From contig CM060308.1 of the NCBI GenBank assembly GCA_030674185.1, forward strand, positions 41,416,857 to 41,480,856: DNA of 64,000 nt. Reading direction: 5' to 3'. Positions 1 to 45,239 of the stretch are shown here, one piece after another. Numbering within the stretch: the stretch's first letter is position 1; each line of letters opens with the position of its first letter. Below the pieces are notes generated by a model. The model had not been told where the DNA came from. It was given only the letters and a program-made list of their open reading frames with translations, and did no database searches. Position numbers and translations under genes: made by a program. The DNA is from Monoplex corrugatus (lineage: Eukaryota; Mollusca; Gastropoda; Littorinimorpha; Ranellidae).

Positions 1-51
1 GTTTTATGTTTTTTGGTGTATAAATGAGAAGTCATGCAATGCTGTTTTCAG

Positions 52-152
52 GGGGCTACATTGAAATTGTCAGCAGCACCGAAAGAGGTCTCATCACTGC
101 ATGCCAGGCATCCACTCAGTTATGGACAATTAACTTGAATGATTATGTTAAG
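52..152 (+). CDS. Propeller gene, first visible exon
   Basis: The acceptor is TTTTCAG and the donor is AAG/GTGCGT. It starts in phase 1 and ends in phase 0. The peptide GYIEIVSSTERGLITACQ looks like one propeller blade. Confidence 0.55.
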
Positions 153-1806
153 GTGCGTGTAAGTTCTATAATTTTTTGTAAAATTATGCCACAGTTACTG
201 TATTATGTGAAACATATTGTCTATTTTTGTTTTAGAAAAATAAGTACCAGGTAGCAAGGTATGAAGATATTCAAACATTTAGCAATCAGTGAAGTAGTGG
301 ATTGAGACAGCATAGACGAATACCAGTGTTGAAAAAAACAAGTGACTATGACTAAAAACGTTTGGAAAAAAAATTATTCTTTGAAACTAAAACTACACAT
401 TCAGTGCAATTTTTGTTATACTTGTCAACATATTTATTTTTGAGCACTGTGTTGATGTTTGAAGCCAGCCATCTAAAGATTTTAATTCTTCTGTTTTTGT
501 ATTTCAGTCATAGTAGACTTTTTTGTAGCATAGGTAAGATACTAACATGCATTATCTAGAAATACATTGCTACCGTGAATTGCCGTAAGTAATTGTATTT
601 GTGAATTTTTTTGTAAACATCAAACAATACCAAAGGAAATAAGAGGGAAGCAGGGAGAATTTTAAATATCAACTAAGTAACATAACTCTTGAGAGTCACG
701 GAGTTATCTCCCATGTAGAATTTCTCAAACTGTGTTGGGTTTGAGAAATTCTACATGGGAGATAACTACGTGACTCTCAAGAGTTATGTTACTTAGTTGA
801 TATCAAACTACTATTTTGTCTTCAGCTTTGACAATCTCCCACTCCCCTGCTCCTCAGACTTCTGGTGTGCACCACTGAAGTAAAATGCATTCTAGTTTTT
901 TAGTTTACCTTGTTACTATGTCATGACTGCATGTAGAATGTGCATTTGATGATAATGTTTGGCATTATATTGTATGTACATCAAGAATTGTGCTTGTTTA
1001 TTAAGTTACTTATTCTATTTGATATTCAGTAACTTATGTAAAAGTACTAAAACTTATTAAAATTTTACGTATGCTGATTTCATGTCAGACTATCTCCAGA
1101 TTTTGTGTTTTAACACCATGCATTCCTGTGAGCTTAGTACTGGAATTGTATGGTTCGATTGGTGCAGTCCAAAATCATTTCGTGTATACACTGCTACTCA
1201 AGTCAAAACTACCTTCCTTAGCTGTTTCTTGGGCCAACAATACAGAAGCGCTGAAACAAGTTTGGACCGAAATGGGTTGACACTGTCCTTCATAATTGTG
1301 AAGCTTATCCAAAAACGTTTTTGTAAAGACTTTTTCATGTGCGATGAATTAATGGGTTGACGCTGTTTATTATAACTGTAAAGCATATCCAGAAACACGT
1401 TTCTGAGTGACTGTTTCTTTTTCATGTATGATGAATGTGCATTGAATTTGCTGACGACAAGAAAATGATGGGAAGGTTGTTGTAACTTGATGTAAAGAAA
1501 AATTGCTTGTTGCATGAATGTTTTCATGTTTTGCAAAATCTGTAGGTATCGAGGAGAACATTTGTGGCAGTGAAGTGTTTACTGAGTGTGGAGTTGCCAG
1601 ACTGCCATGGTCACAACCTGCAGTACCTTATGGCAGCAGATGACACTTGCCACCTGCATCTTATCCTGCATGGACACATTGTCATGTCTTTCATCACACC
1701 TGCTGTGGTCACTTCTGTGAGTAGTTTTTCTCTCTCTAGAAAACTACAATTATCAGTTGGGCAACTTGGATGTGTCTAGTATACTAGTTTGACAGCTTTG
1801 TATTTG

Positions 1807-1846
<40 letters not shown>

Positions 1847-2081
1847 TTTTGTGTGTGTGTGTGTGTGTGTGCATGCTTAAGTGTGATAATCTTGTACATG
1901 AACTTCTAATTTTGGGATTTTGACAGAAAAGTGATAATGAAATCCTGAACAGTTAGCATCATTATTAATATTGTTGTGTCAGGATGTTGGGATGGAGTCA
2001 GTTTACTCTGTTTCCAAAAGAGGCAACTATGTCCTTAAAAGAAAACAACAAACATAAAAGTAATCGTCTGATACACACTCA

Positions 2082-2123
<42 letters not shown>

Positions 2124-2381
2124 CACAGCACACCGACACACACACAGCACAGCACAGCACAGCACAGAAAAGCACAGCACAGTAAGCGCAGCACAACACA
2201 ATGCACATAAAAGCAAAGAAACCTTATTTCTCCATCCAGCCTGTACTGGGTGTTATGACAGGAAGCTGACAGTTTGCAGCTAGATGGGGAGCCTGGCCAG
2301 TCATGTTGGTGATATGGAATGTAAAAGAAAAGAGTACCACCGTAAGAAGTACCACACACAAACACACACACACACACACAC

Positions 2382-2479
<98 letters not shown>

Positions 2480-5400
2480 TAACCGGTTACTGATAAAAGT
2501 ATTCCACATAGAGACTTGTTAAAATTTAAGAAAATGACTTGTGTTCTTATCAACAGTTGGCTCAGGGAATGTTCATACCTCCATCTCAGCTGGATATCCC
2601 TGGTAATCCTGCTGCACCTGCAGGGGGCAACTGCAAGCAGGTGGCACTGGGCACAGCCACTGGTGCTATCTACATCTTCTACAACAATGCTGTATGTTTA
2701 GTCATATCCTGCAGTTTCGACTCGTGTTGTTTTTCATGTGTGTACGTGTCGCTGAGTTTCTGTGTGCGATAGTGATTTGGTGGAGGTAATTCAGTGGATT
2801 TGTCAATATGTTTGTTCTACAGTCTTTATAAATGTATTATGTCTCTTTGTGTCCTATATAAATACAAACATGTTTACAGAAAAGTGTTATGTAATGAGAA
2901 AATGTACAGACGCCTACATGGAACATTGTTTTTGTTTTGTTTTGCTGCCCCATTTTTCATACCACTTCAGTAGAACTGTTTCGACACCACTCATTTTGGT
3001 CCTTCTGCACATTGCCAAACCCAAGTGTATTCAGTGGAGATCCCATTGTCAGCTAGTCCACAGGTAGTATCGTGGACTCAAGATCTGATATTTCAAGTTC
3101 AATCCCAGTCCACAACTTTAAAAACTGGCTTGTTCGCAACTCTTCCTGTGTCCTCATTCTGTTGGCGTCAGCTTAGTATTTTGTGGGTCCCTTCTCCCCC
3201 TTTCACCATTTCAAGGTTTTGTTAGCACATAGGATTTTGTGCAGGCCCAGGCAGTGTGCCAGATAATTGCTATCAAATTTGGGCAAAGCACATATGGAAT
3301 TGTCTGATTAATCACTTTTGAACAAAGTCCAGGCTTAGTTGTGCCTGTTCCGATCCAACACGCACAGAACACCACCTTATAAACTCTGTATTAATAACAA
3401 TCAGTCAGTTGTAGAGGCACCCTGAATGAAGAGCCACACTGAGCATCCCTCCCAGTAAGGAGACAACAGCCCCAGTGAATCACCAACACCAAAGACTCCA
3501 GTGTAAATTTACTTCAGACATAGAAGCAGCACAAAGACAAAACAAAACAAAACAAAAAACCCAAACAAACTCACCTTGTCTGAAGTCACCATGAGATCAG
3601 GGTACAAAAATGCTTCAAAACATTGAACAATTTTTTGCAGTGCTTTGTTGATAGATGAGAGTGTGAATAATATTCATGATAATGCTATGGAGTTCCAGTT
3701 TTGATTGAGACCGCATAGGGATGTACTGTTTCACAATATATTCTGGCATCAGTGGTGCTGGTCATGAAATGTGAGCAACACCCCCAAAAAATGATGTATC
3801 CATTGAGTTGGTCAAACTCTACTGTGATGTCCCAGTCTTCCCAGTCAGCCCTTTGCGTATTCCACTCTGGGAAGGAGTTGAAAAATCCCTTGGTGATTTG
3901 CATTGGAGTTGAACCTCCAACCTTCCTATTGGTAGTTGCATGAACCATTTTGCTTCTTTGTCTAGGGCATAGAGTTTTGTGCAGGCTCAAGTAATCTGTC
4001 AGATAACTGCTGGTGTATTTGGGTGGAGCATATATGGAACTGTCTGAGCGCGATAAATCCTTTTAACCTGATACAGTATTCAGAGTTCACATGCAAGTAT
4101 GCATTCTTGCAAGCACATACAGTAGTTTTCTTTTTTCTTCTTCTATCATTTCCTTTTCCTCATTAATGGCCACAGAATCTGTCGCAGTTTTTCATAAAGC
4201 CATAATGATGACGACAGCAGTGATGGATGATGGGATTGGAGCTCCATTCTGACATTGGAGCTCCATTCTGACAAGGCTGTTTTCTTTGCTTACTTTCATA
4301 ATACACTAGGGTCAACCAAGCCTGAGAGATTCAAGCACCTGTGGTGTTGGTCAGGAGATTTGAGCAGCACCCTGAATGATGCATTCTTGAAGAAATGGAT
4401 GAGACTTGACTGTGAGGTTCTGTAGTCTTCCTGACAGTCCCACAGCACATTCAACTCTGGGTAAGAGCTGGTTGGGACTCAAAAATCCCACAGTGATTTT
4501 GACAGTATTGATAGGATTCAAACCCACATACTTCCCCTTGGTATTCCATTCCATTAACCACTGCGCCATGGTGACTGGTTGCAGGATTGATAGGATTAGA
4601 ATCGACGAGCCTCTAAGTTAGTAGTCCATTCCACTAACCACTGTGCCATGGTGACTGTCAGCAGGACTGATAGGATTAGAATCCATGAGCCTCTAGTTAG
4701 TAGTCCATTCCACTAACCACTGCGCCACGGTGACTGGTTGCAGGATTGATAGGATTAGAATCCATGAGCCTCTAGTTAGTAGTCCATTCCACTAACCACT
4801 GTGCCATGGTGACTGGTTGCAGGATTGATAGGATTAAAGTTAGAATTCACAAGCCTCTAGTTAGTAGTCCATTCCACTAACCACTGTGCCATGGTGACTG
4901 GTTGCAGGATTGATAGGATTAGAATCCACAAGCCTCTAGTTAGTAGTCCATTCCACTCACCACTGTGCCATGGTGACTGGTTGCAGGATTGATAGGATTA
5001 GAATCCACGAGCCTCTAATTAGTAGTCCATTCCACTAACCACTGCGCCATGGTGACTGGTTGCAGGATTAGAATCCACAAGCCTCTAGTTAGTGGTCCAT
5101 TGTGATAACCAGTACACCATGGTGACTGATTGCAGGATTGATAGGATTAGAATCCACAAGCCTCTAGTTAGTAGTCCATTGTGATAACCAGTACACCATG
5201 GTGACTGCTTGCAGGATTGATAGGATTAGAATCCACAAGCCTCTAGTTAGTGGTCCATTGTGATAACCAGTACACCATGGTGACTGCTTGCAGGATTGAT
5301 AGGATTAGAATCCACGAGCCTCTAGTTAGTAGTCCATTGCGATAACCAGTATACCATGGTGACTGCTTGCAGGATTGATAGGATTAGAATCCACGAGCCT

Positions 5401-6866
5401 CTAGTTAGTGGTCCATTGCGATAACCAGTATACCATGTTGACTGCTTGCAGGATTGATAGGATTAGAATCCACGAGCCTCTAGTTAGTAGTCCATTGTGA
5501 TAACCAGTACACCATGGTGACTGCTTGCAGGATTGATAGGATTAGAATCCATGAGCCTCTAGTTAGTAGTCCATTGTGATAACCAGTATATCATGGTGAC
5601 TGATTGCAGGATTGATAGGATTAGAATCCATGAGCCTCTAGTTAGTAGTCCATTGCGATAACCAGTATACCATGGTGACTGCTTGCAGGCGCATGCATAT
5701 CCTGTCCAAGCCTTCAACTCACTGTCAGTAGAGGAAAAGAAATTGCAAGGCTTGTTTGTTTTAGAATGCAGCCATCAGAAGATGTGGTGGCTTTCTTCCT
5801 TGTACTGTACACTTCTACGCTTTCCTAACTACAGTAGCCTATAAATGTCATTACTTGATTATCCAATGGATCATTTCAGATAACTGTAGAGGAGTTTGCA
5901 AGAGCTGAGAGCCCCATCACTCATCTTGCAACACTGCAGCTGGCAGACAGTCCTTTGGATCTGTTGATGTGTGCTGGACATTTCAAAGCACTCAGTGTCT
6001 ATCAGCTGGGAAAGGTATGTGGCAGCATTGCTGTTCCATGTTGTTGTTATATTCGTTACTTGTGTTTTCGTGATGCATGTTTGTAATGTTGATGTTTTTA
6101 ATCCTCAATCTGCCATGAGTTTTGGAAAACGGTCTGTTTGTTGTGAGCAGTTGAGGTTTTTTTTGTGGGAATTTTCATAAAATATCATAAATATGAAGTA
6201 ATTTCAAGAAATTACTACATAAATCATCTGAAAATAGTTTGTGCAATTTCATGCATAGATTCCCACAAATATGGAAGCAACAGTTGTTTTAGTGCACATG
6301 GTAGTGACGCAACGTTTTACCTCGGCATATGGGAAACACTCATCATCAGTGTAAAGCAGTCCTTAGGTCAGTGGTTTGAACTGGCTTTGTGGGAATTTTT
6401 TCTGGGCAGGACATCAGGACCTGGCCAGCTTATGGGTTTATGTGCAGGCTTAAGGCTTGTGCCATGATCATTCTGGATCTTCTCCATCACCTGGCACCTG
6501 TGACGTTAGTGCATATGGAATTCATTCCGAGTGCAGAGACATTGTCTTGAAAAATTGAAACTGAAACTGAAACTGATCATGACATGACTCGTTCATAGCC
6601 CTTCTCAAACAATGCATTTCACAGGTAGTAATGTGCTGCTTCAGGGGCTTGGTCAGTGTCCATGTCTAGAACTGGTGTTAGGAAAAGGATCTTCTTGTTT
6701 TGTTACTCGTAACATTTACTTTCTTTTACAGCTGGTATACCGACATGTGACAAGTGACTGGATCAATGCTATGGTGACATCAGATGTGGACAGAGATGGA
6801 ACTAAAGAAGTCATCATTGGGTGCATGGACAGGACAGTCGCTGCTCTAAAATTTTCCTCTTCGTGA
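52..6866 (+). CDS. C-terminal part of a beta-propeller / FG-GAP-repeat protein (ITFG2-like or KPTN-like), 5' end outside window
   Basis: Five exons join in phase: 52-152, 1546-1716, 2557-2691, 5880-6014 and 6732-6866 (stop TGA). Every junction is AG/GT, and no internal stop appears. The translated exons read like successive propeller blades: strand-rich repeats such as VALGTATGAIYIFYNNA and HLATLQLADSPLDLLM. The last exon carries an FG-GAP/calcium-loop-like segment, VTSDVDRDGTKEVIIGC, followed by MDRTVAALKF and the stop. That segment resembles the FG-GAP repeat of ITFG2 as I remember it, and less closely that of kaptin (KPTN); both are beta-propeller subunits of the KICSTOR complex, which tethers GATOR1 to lysosomes in amino-acid sensing. 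The first visible exon begins in phase 1, so upstream exons exist outside the window. The name is tentative: the fold is well supported by pattern, the orthology is not. A poly(A) signal lies 300 bp after the stop. Confidence 0.6.
666..803. repeat. Near-perfect 65-bp-arm palindrome (fold-back element)
   Basis: The left arm 666-730 and right arm 739-803 are reverse complements, with one mismatch in 65 and an 8-nt loop (TGTGTTGG). It sits in the propeller-gene intron 153-1545 and has no ORF. The arm identity suggests a recent insertion of a fold-back MITE or an inverted duplication. Confidence 0.95.
1546..1716 (+). CDS. Propeller gene, exon
   Basis: 57 complete codons (VSRRTFVAVKCLL ... FITPAVVTS). 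The acceptor is CTGTAG and the donor is TCT/GTGAGT, phase 0 to phase 0. Confidence 0.6.
1808..2476. repeat. (GT)n, (CA)n and CAGCA-rich simple repeats
   Basis: Microsatellite blocks in the intron between propeller exons: (GT)n at about 1810-1872, (CA)n at about 2075-2130 with a CAGCA-rich stretch to 2190, and an almost pure (CA)n of about 120 bp at 2353-2476. Confidence 0.95.
2557..2691 (+). CDS. Propeller gene, exon
   Basis: 45 codons from LAQGMFIPPSQLD to AIYIFYNNA. The acceptor is CAACAG and the donor GCT/GTATGT. The end VALGTATGAIYIF is a typical propeller strand pair. Confidence 0.65.
3045..3320 (+). mobile_element. tRNA-derived SINE, family B, near full length
   Basis: A tRNA-like head at about 3045-3110 has an A-box-like TAGTCCACAGGTAG and a B-box-like AAGTTCAATCCC. 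A body follows, ending in a GGATTTTGTGCAGGC ... GGCAAAGCACATATGGAATTGTCTGA tail. The same body recurs at 3955-4065 (+) and, reverse-complemented, at 41990-42245, 42535-42800 and 48585-48825. That recurrence defines it as a dispersed element. Confidence 0.7.
3690..3955 (-). mobile_element. tRNA-derived SINE, family A, divergent copy
   Basis: Read on the minus strand, it has a B-box-like GAGGTTCAACTCC near 3910 and then a body shared with 4306-4575 and 33240-33565 (for example GGATTTTT followed by an ACTCCTTCCCAGAGT-type segment). No ORF. Confidence 0.65.
3955..4065 (+). mobile_element. SINE family B, 3' half only
   Basis: It matches the tail of the copy at 3045-3320: TTTTGTGCAGGC, then AGATAACTGCTG, then GGAGCATATATGGAACTGTC. 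The tRNA-like head is absent, so this copy is 5' truncated. Confidence 0.65.
4306..4575 (-). mobile_element. tRNA-derived SINE, family A, adjoining the satellite
   Basis: On the minus strand the head reads with A box TGGCGCAGTGGTTAA (about 4553-4570) and B box GGGTTTGAATCCT (about 4511-4523), then the family body to about 4306. Its 5' (head) end runs directly into the 79-bp tandem array. Confidence 0.75.
4576..5690 (-). repeat. Tandem array of about 14 tRNA-head-like monomers (79 bp)
   Basis: The landmark CCATGGTGACT recurs at about 4566, 4645, 4724, 4803, 4888, 4967, 5046, 5117, 5196, 5275, 5354, 5432, 5511, 5591 and 5670, a period of almost exactly 79 bp. On the minus strand each monomer carries an A-box-like TGGCGCAGTGGTTAG (or TGGTGTACTGGTTAT) and a B-box-like GGATTCTAATCC. 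It therefore looks like a multimer of the head of the adjoining SINE. There are two monomer subtypes: the left half reads CCACTAACCACTG and the right half GATAACCAGTA. Confidence 0.9.
5880..6014 (+). CDS. Propeller gene, exon
   Basis: 45 codons from ITVEEFARAESP to LSVYQLGK. The acceptor is ATTTCAG and the donor AAG/GTATGT, phase 0 on both sides. Confidence 0.65.
6350..6580 (+). mobile_element. Probable SINE-like dispersed repeat with GAAACT tail
   Basis: The 3' part (GTGCATATGGAATTCATTCC ... CATTGTCTTGAAAAATTG) ends in tandem GAAACT units. A related segment lies at 9258-9335 (ACATATGGAATTTATTCGTG ... CTTGAGAAAATG). I could not define the 5' boundary. Confidence 0.45.
6732..6866 (+). CDS. 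Propeller gene, terminal exon with FG-GAP-like repeat
   Basis: 44 codons plus TGA. The acceptor is CTTTTACAG. It contains the DxDxDG-type loop DVDRDG followed by EVIIGCMDR, the pattern of an FG-GAP/EF-hand-like calcium loop in integrin-type propellers. The protein ends seven residues after the last strand. Confidence 0.65.
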   Translation: MVYRHVTSDWINAMVTSDVDRDGTKEVIIGCMDRTVAALKFSSS

Positions 6867-8988
6867 TTTTTGGTAACGTTAGACATACTTCATTGTGGAT
6901 TCAGTGTATAAAACATTTCATCATAGAGAGCAGGCCTGCGTTTCAGGAAATATAAAACCTTGTGTGTGTTAGTGTGTGATTTTATGTGTATATGTGTGTG
7001 TGTGGGCATGTGATGGTTTGTGTGTGTATGTGTGCTTGAATGAAAATAAGACAAATGAAAAAAATATTTGTAGTTTGTGTGAAAATTTGACAAAATAAGT
7101 GTTGACAAGGTGAGCATGTATTAAGTAAGTTATGTTGGTCAGTCATTCATGTGGATGGAAATGAGAAATAAACTTTTCTTAATAGTTGAGTTTTCATGTT
7201 ATAAGTGTGTGTGTGTATGTGATATTGGAAAGAGAGTATACAAACATACATGCATACATATTTCATCCACATGCTCCAATAACAATATGAATCAAGTCTG
7301 CTGGTAAAAGAAATTCATTTTTTTAACCATACTCGGTCAGTAAACTTTCTTCTATCACAATCTCTGAAAGCAGACAGTACAGAAATGTTTTACAACAGCA
7401 GACAGTACAGAAATGTTTTACAACATGTAAAATATAATAATCAAACTTTTACAAGGAAAAATGAAACCACTGGCAAACTGAACATATCTGTCAATATGCA
7501 AAATATCATAATCATCATTATGAACCATTTACTGTCGGGTTAATATTGTTGTACTGACATTTTAAGAACATTGATAACATTACAAATGAGGAACCTAAGT
7601 GCATTATGAATAAAATTAGAATGAAATAATTTAAATGTTACACGCAAGATGAGCACAATGGAACTCTCAGTGGATGATACTGATAATGACAATTGAAGTT
7701 CAGATTTAGTGTGCGTCCCATCTTGATGAATTTGATGGATTTGAGGTGAGGTATTAACAAGAAGAAAAAAGACACAGAGAGGAAAAGAAGACTGGTTGTT
7801 CAAAATATACATTTACTGCATTATATGAAATATTGCTTTATGTTACGTCACTTTCCATTCATGGGAAACCTTGCTTATCTAAAGAACAGGGACGTATAAT
7901 ACTACTGTACAACATTCTTTTCATGAGTATGGTAGATAAATTTGATTCATGGTATATTTTTTCAGTTATCTTTTTTCTGTCATTTTCAATAATTTAAGTG
8001 AATATTCAGAGAAAACAACGGCATTTAGCACAGCCTTGAAACAACAAACTGATTGAAAAATGAGAACAATAAGGGAATATGGAAGAACTTTTTGGAAACT
8101 AAATTTTAACAGTAGCACACAGAAATGAACTACAAATAACAGTTCACATCAATGTATCAACATTCAAAAAAGATACAACCAGCCCTAAAGATCTACAACA
8201 TTTTGATCGTTAAAAAATGAAAATGAACCTATACAGACTTTTTTTTTAGACAAGTGGAATGATAAAACTATGCCAAAATAAGTGTCCCTAAATTTTGAAA
8301 TAAATATTTCATGGACTCACACATGAAACATTCTGTATATAGCACACACAAACACCCTGGCTGATAATTGTCCTGTCCAATTTGTAAATATACACCCACA
8401 CACCCACATTTGATGAACACAGTCATCACCCATTTGAAGTTTTGTTTGCTCAGTAGCAACAACAAATTTCAATATTCTTCAGACAACAAATACTTTTGAA
8501 ATGTGGTTCCTTTTCTTTACAAATAGACAGCTGGATTATACTGCACACATACTACAAGGACAGCTGAATTTCAAAGCACAAATGCTGCAAGCATTCCACC
8601 TACTGTGAGAATACAAGCCTCCATCAAGACCTAATGGCGATCATGTGCCCATCTTCATGCTATTTTCTTTGTTTACAATCATAACTATTATACAGTAATC
8701 AGTTTTATAATTGAATTCACACATGGGCTATATAAGTATATTCCTACATAATACCCTAACTTTCACCAACCTTGCAGTCTTTAAAAAAATGCCACATGCC
8801 TGATCGGGGTGAAAAGCAAAATAATCAATGTATGTTTGGACGTTGTGAACAGCTGCAGCTGTGGGATAATGCTAACAAAACAAGCACGCTATACAAGCCC
8901 AAAAGAATGTGTCAAGATTCACATTTTTCTAAACTCCTGGCAGGGTGAATGAGTCATGAATGTTGTGAACAGTTTATGGCTGATGTGA
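6867..8988. other. Convergent 3' flanks / UTRs, no gene recognised
   Basis: This lies between the propeller-gene stop and the ARL2 stop. It is AT-rich, with short ORFs only, a GT-rich patch (about 6960-7040) and a 27-bp direct duplication at about 7373-7428. It probably holds the two 3' UTRs. A short similarity links 7515-7565 with 61345-61400. Confidence 0.6.
7167..7172 (+). promoter_or_regulatory. Poly(A) signal AATAAA for the propeller gene
   Basis: A canonical AATAAA 300 bp after the stop codon, on the coding strand, in AT-rich sequence. It is the first such hexamer after the terminal exon. Confidence 0.55.
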
Positions 8989-18810
<9,822 letters not shown>

Positions 18811-19073
18811 CACAGCCTCCCAGTACTAGTAGTTTCTAGCCGCCGATAATTTACGGAAGCAGAAATCTTGTGAAAAGGAGGCGTGGTTACTACACAAAAT
18901 GGCGAGCCCCAAGTCCGACGACTGCTGACAGCTTGACAAATTCTAAGCAGACGTTTATGGTTGAATAGAAGTATGGATATTGGAGTGATGTAGATATTCG
19001 TTGAGGTATTGATATTTTCTTTAAGAGTAAACAACGCTCAGTTGTTTGAGATCGGACATTTTAAAGTGCAATT
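18811..19073. promoter_or_regulatory. Putative bidirectional promoter between ARL2 and RPS6KC1
   Basis: Only 263 bp separate the divergent start codons. There is no clear TATA box in either orientation. Possible elements: AAAATGGCGAG at 18897-18907 (YY1-like) and TACGGAAGC at 18852-18860 (ETS-like). The YY1-like ATGGCG could also overlap a transcription start. Transcription start sites cannot be fixed from sequence alone. Confidence 0.65.
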
Positions 19074-43708
<24,635 letters not shown>

Positions 43709-43843
43709 CTGCCAATGAACAACTCTTGGTACTTGTGGTGAAAAAGTCTGTATATCAGTGAAACAGTGCCATGGAGAAGGAAACCCCCTCCCCCCCCCTC
43801 CCCAGTCCAACCCACAGAATGTTCGTTTGCTTGAGACAATACA

Positions 43844-44413
43844 CAGGCATGGGAATTCTCCTCGGATCCGCTATTTTCAGCGGAAATCAACCTAGCGTCC
43901 TCGGGGAAAAAAAATTGAGCTCCTCGGATTCTCGAGAAAGGCAAAAAAACCAAAAACATTCGTAACCATGCCGATCCAGAATTTTATAGTGCGCGATTCC
44001 GGTGTAGCGTTCAATCTTTGCAGCCGCCCGCTAATGCTGCTAGCAGCGTCCGCGCTTTCTATAGGTAGTTGCATCGCCGGGCACATCCGCTTTTGCGAGT
44101 GAGTCAGCGGCTTTGAACGCAGCAATACTATCCCTTCAGCGGCCATTTTTCTTTTTGAAGCATTCGAGGCAGTGAGCGGTTGCATGATTTAAAAACAGTC
44201 ACACATTCCAGTGAGCGATTGAAGATGTCATCAGTGGCAAGAATTGTTAATCGAATTTGAATAATTTTACAATGGAAATATGCCTGAAAGTGATGCCCAG
44301 ATATGCCCAGATTGCGCAGATTTTGATGTAGCAGAAAAAATTTTTCCGGGGGGGGCATGCCCCCGGACCCCCCTAGTTTCAGAGGATTCTCCTTATACCA
44401 ATTCCCATGCCTG
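43844..44413. mobile_element. 570-bp DNA transposon (MITE) with TIRs and 6-bp TSD
   Basis: The termini CAGGCATGGGAATT and AATTCCCATGCCTG are exact inverted repeats. AATACA flanks both ends (43838-43843 and 44414-44419). The interior is CpG- and GC-richer than its surroundings, with a GGGGGGGGCATGCCCCC palindrome near 44350. There is no transposase ORF. It lies 135 bp after the RPS6KC1 stop, probably in the 3' UTR. Confidence 0.88.
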
Positions 44414-44559
44414 AATACAGAAAGCAGAAAGATTTTAAGTCTCTTGTGTGTGCGCATGTGCAGACATTGGTGTATACATACAATGCATACAGTCCGTGTC
44501 GGTGAATGCAGACTCACAGTTATATATCTGTTGTATGAGTGTGCACATATGTACATGCA

Positions 44560-44762
44560 TACACACACACACACCATACACTGTATATGCACACACACAT
44601 ACGTAAGAACACACAGAGGTGCACATGCACACATGTGCACATGCACACACACATGTGCTCTTGCAAACCCCCCCCCCCCACACACACATACATACAAATA
44701 CACACACACCACACACACACACTCACACAAGACACACACACAACATACACATACACATTCAG
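44560..44762. repeat. CA / CACATGTG simple repeat
   Basis: CA repeats with CACATGTGC units and a short C run (44669-44678). Confidence 0.93.
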
Positions 44763-45239
44763 CAGCAGGGAAAATACCTAAGTCGCGAATTAAGACAGGG
44801 GAATAGAAATGATTTTATATAGAGCAGAGACGCTTAGCAAACGATAAACTCGTGTGAGGTATAGTTTTTCTTATCTGTGTTTTTTTTATTTAAAGGTTTT
44901 GACATGTCTCGCTGTTGATTGTTTGTTTGTTTGTTTTGATGCTGCCCTCATTGATGTATGCTCAAGTTTCATGGCCACCTGAAACAGTTCACTTGCAAGT
45001 GGTGGCTGTGAAAACTTCCCACCTGCAGTGAGCTGTTATGACAGTCTTTCAAATTTTGATGTCTTTCTCAGTTTGCCTGATGTAAAGATCTAACTGCTAA
45101 GTTAGTATGACTTTCTGGGATGAACGTAGCAAAAGCAGTTGCAGAGGTTATAATAGCAGTATTAGTATTAATGATGGTGGTGTTCGTGTTCATATGATTG
45201 TGGTGATGATAATGATGAAGATGATGGTGATATGGTTTG
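44763..45239. other. RPS6KC1 3' flank, nothing recognised
   Basis: AT-rich unique sequence with a GATGATG patch (45165-45235). No ORF with family resemblance. Possibly continuing 3' UTR. Confidence 0.5.

Noticed and set aside
666..803. microRNA precursor
   Set aside because: The arms are too long and nearly perfect, unlike an animal pre-miRNA with bulges and a stem of about 30 bp.
4576..5690. Cluster of real tRNA genes
   Set aside because: Monomers have box-like words, but the anticodon and T arms do not form regular stems and the two subtypes have drifted. A SINE-derived satellite explains it better.
4576..5690. CRISPR-like array
   Set aside because: There are no unique spacers between short repeats; the whole 79-bp unit is repeated, and the genome is eukaryotic.
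18897..18907. Confident YY1-driven promoter call
   Set aside because: A single short match in AT-moderate sequence is weak. It is reported only as a possible element.
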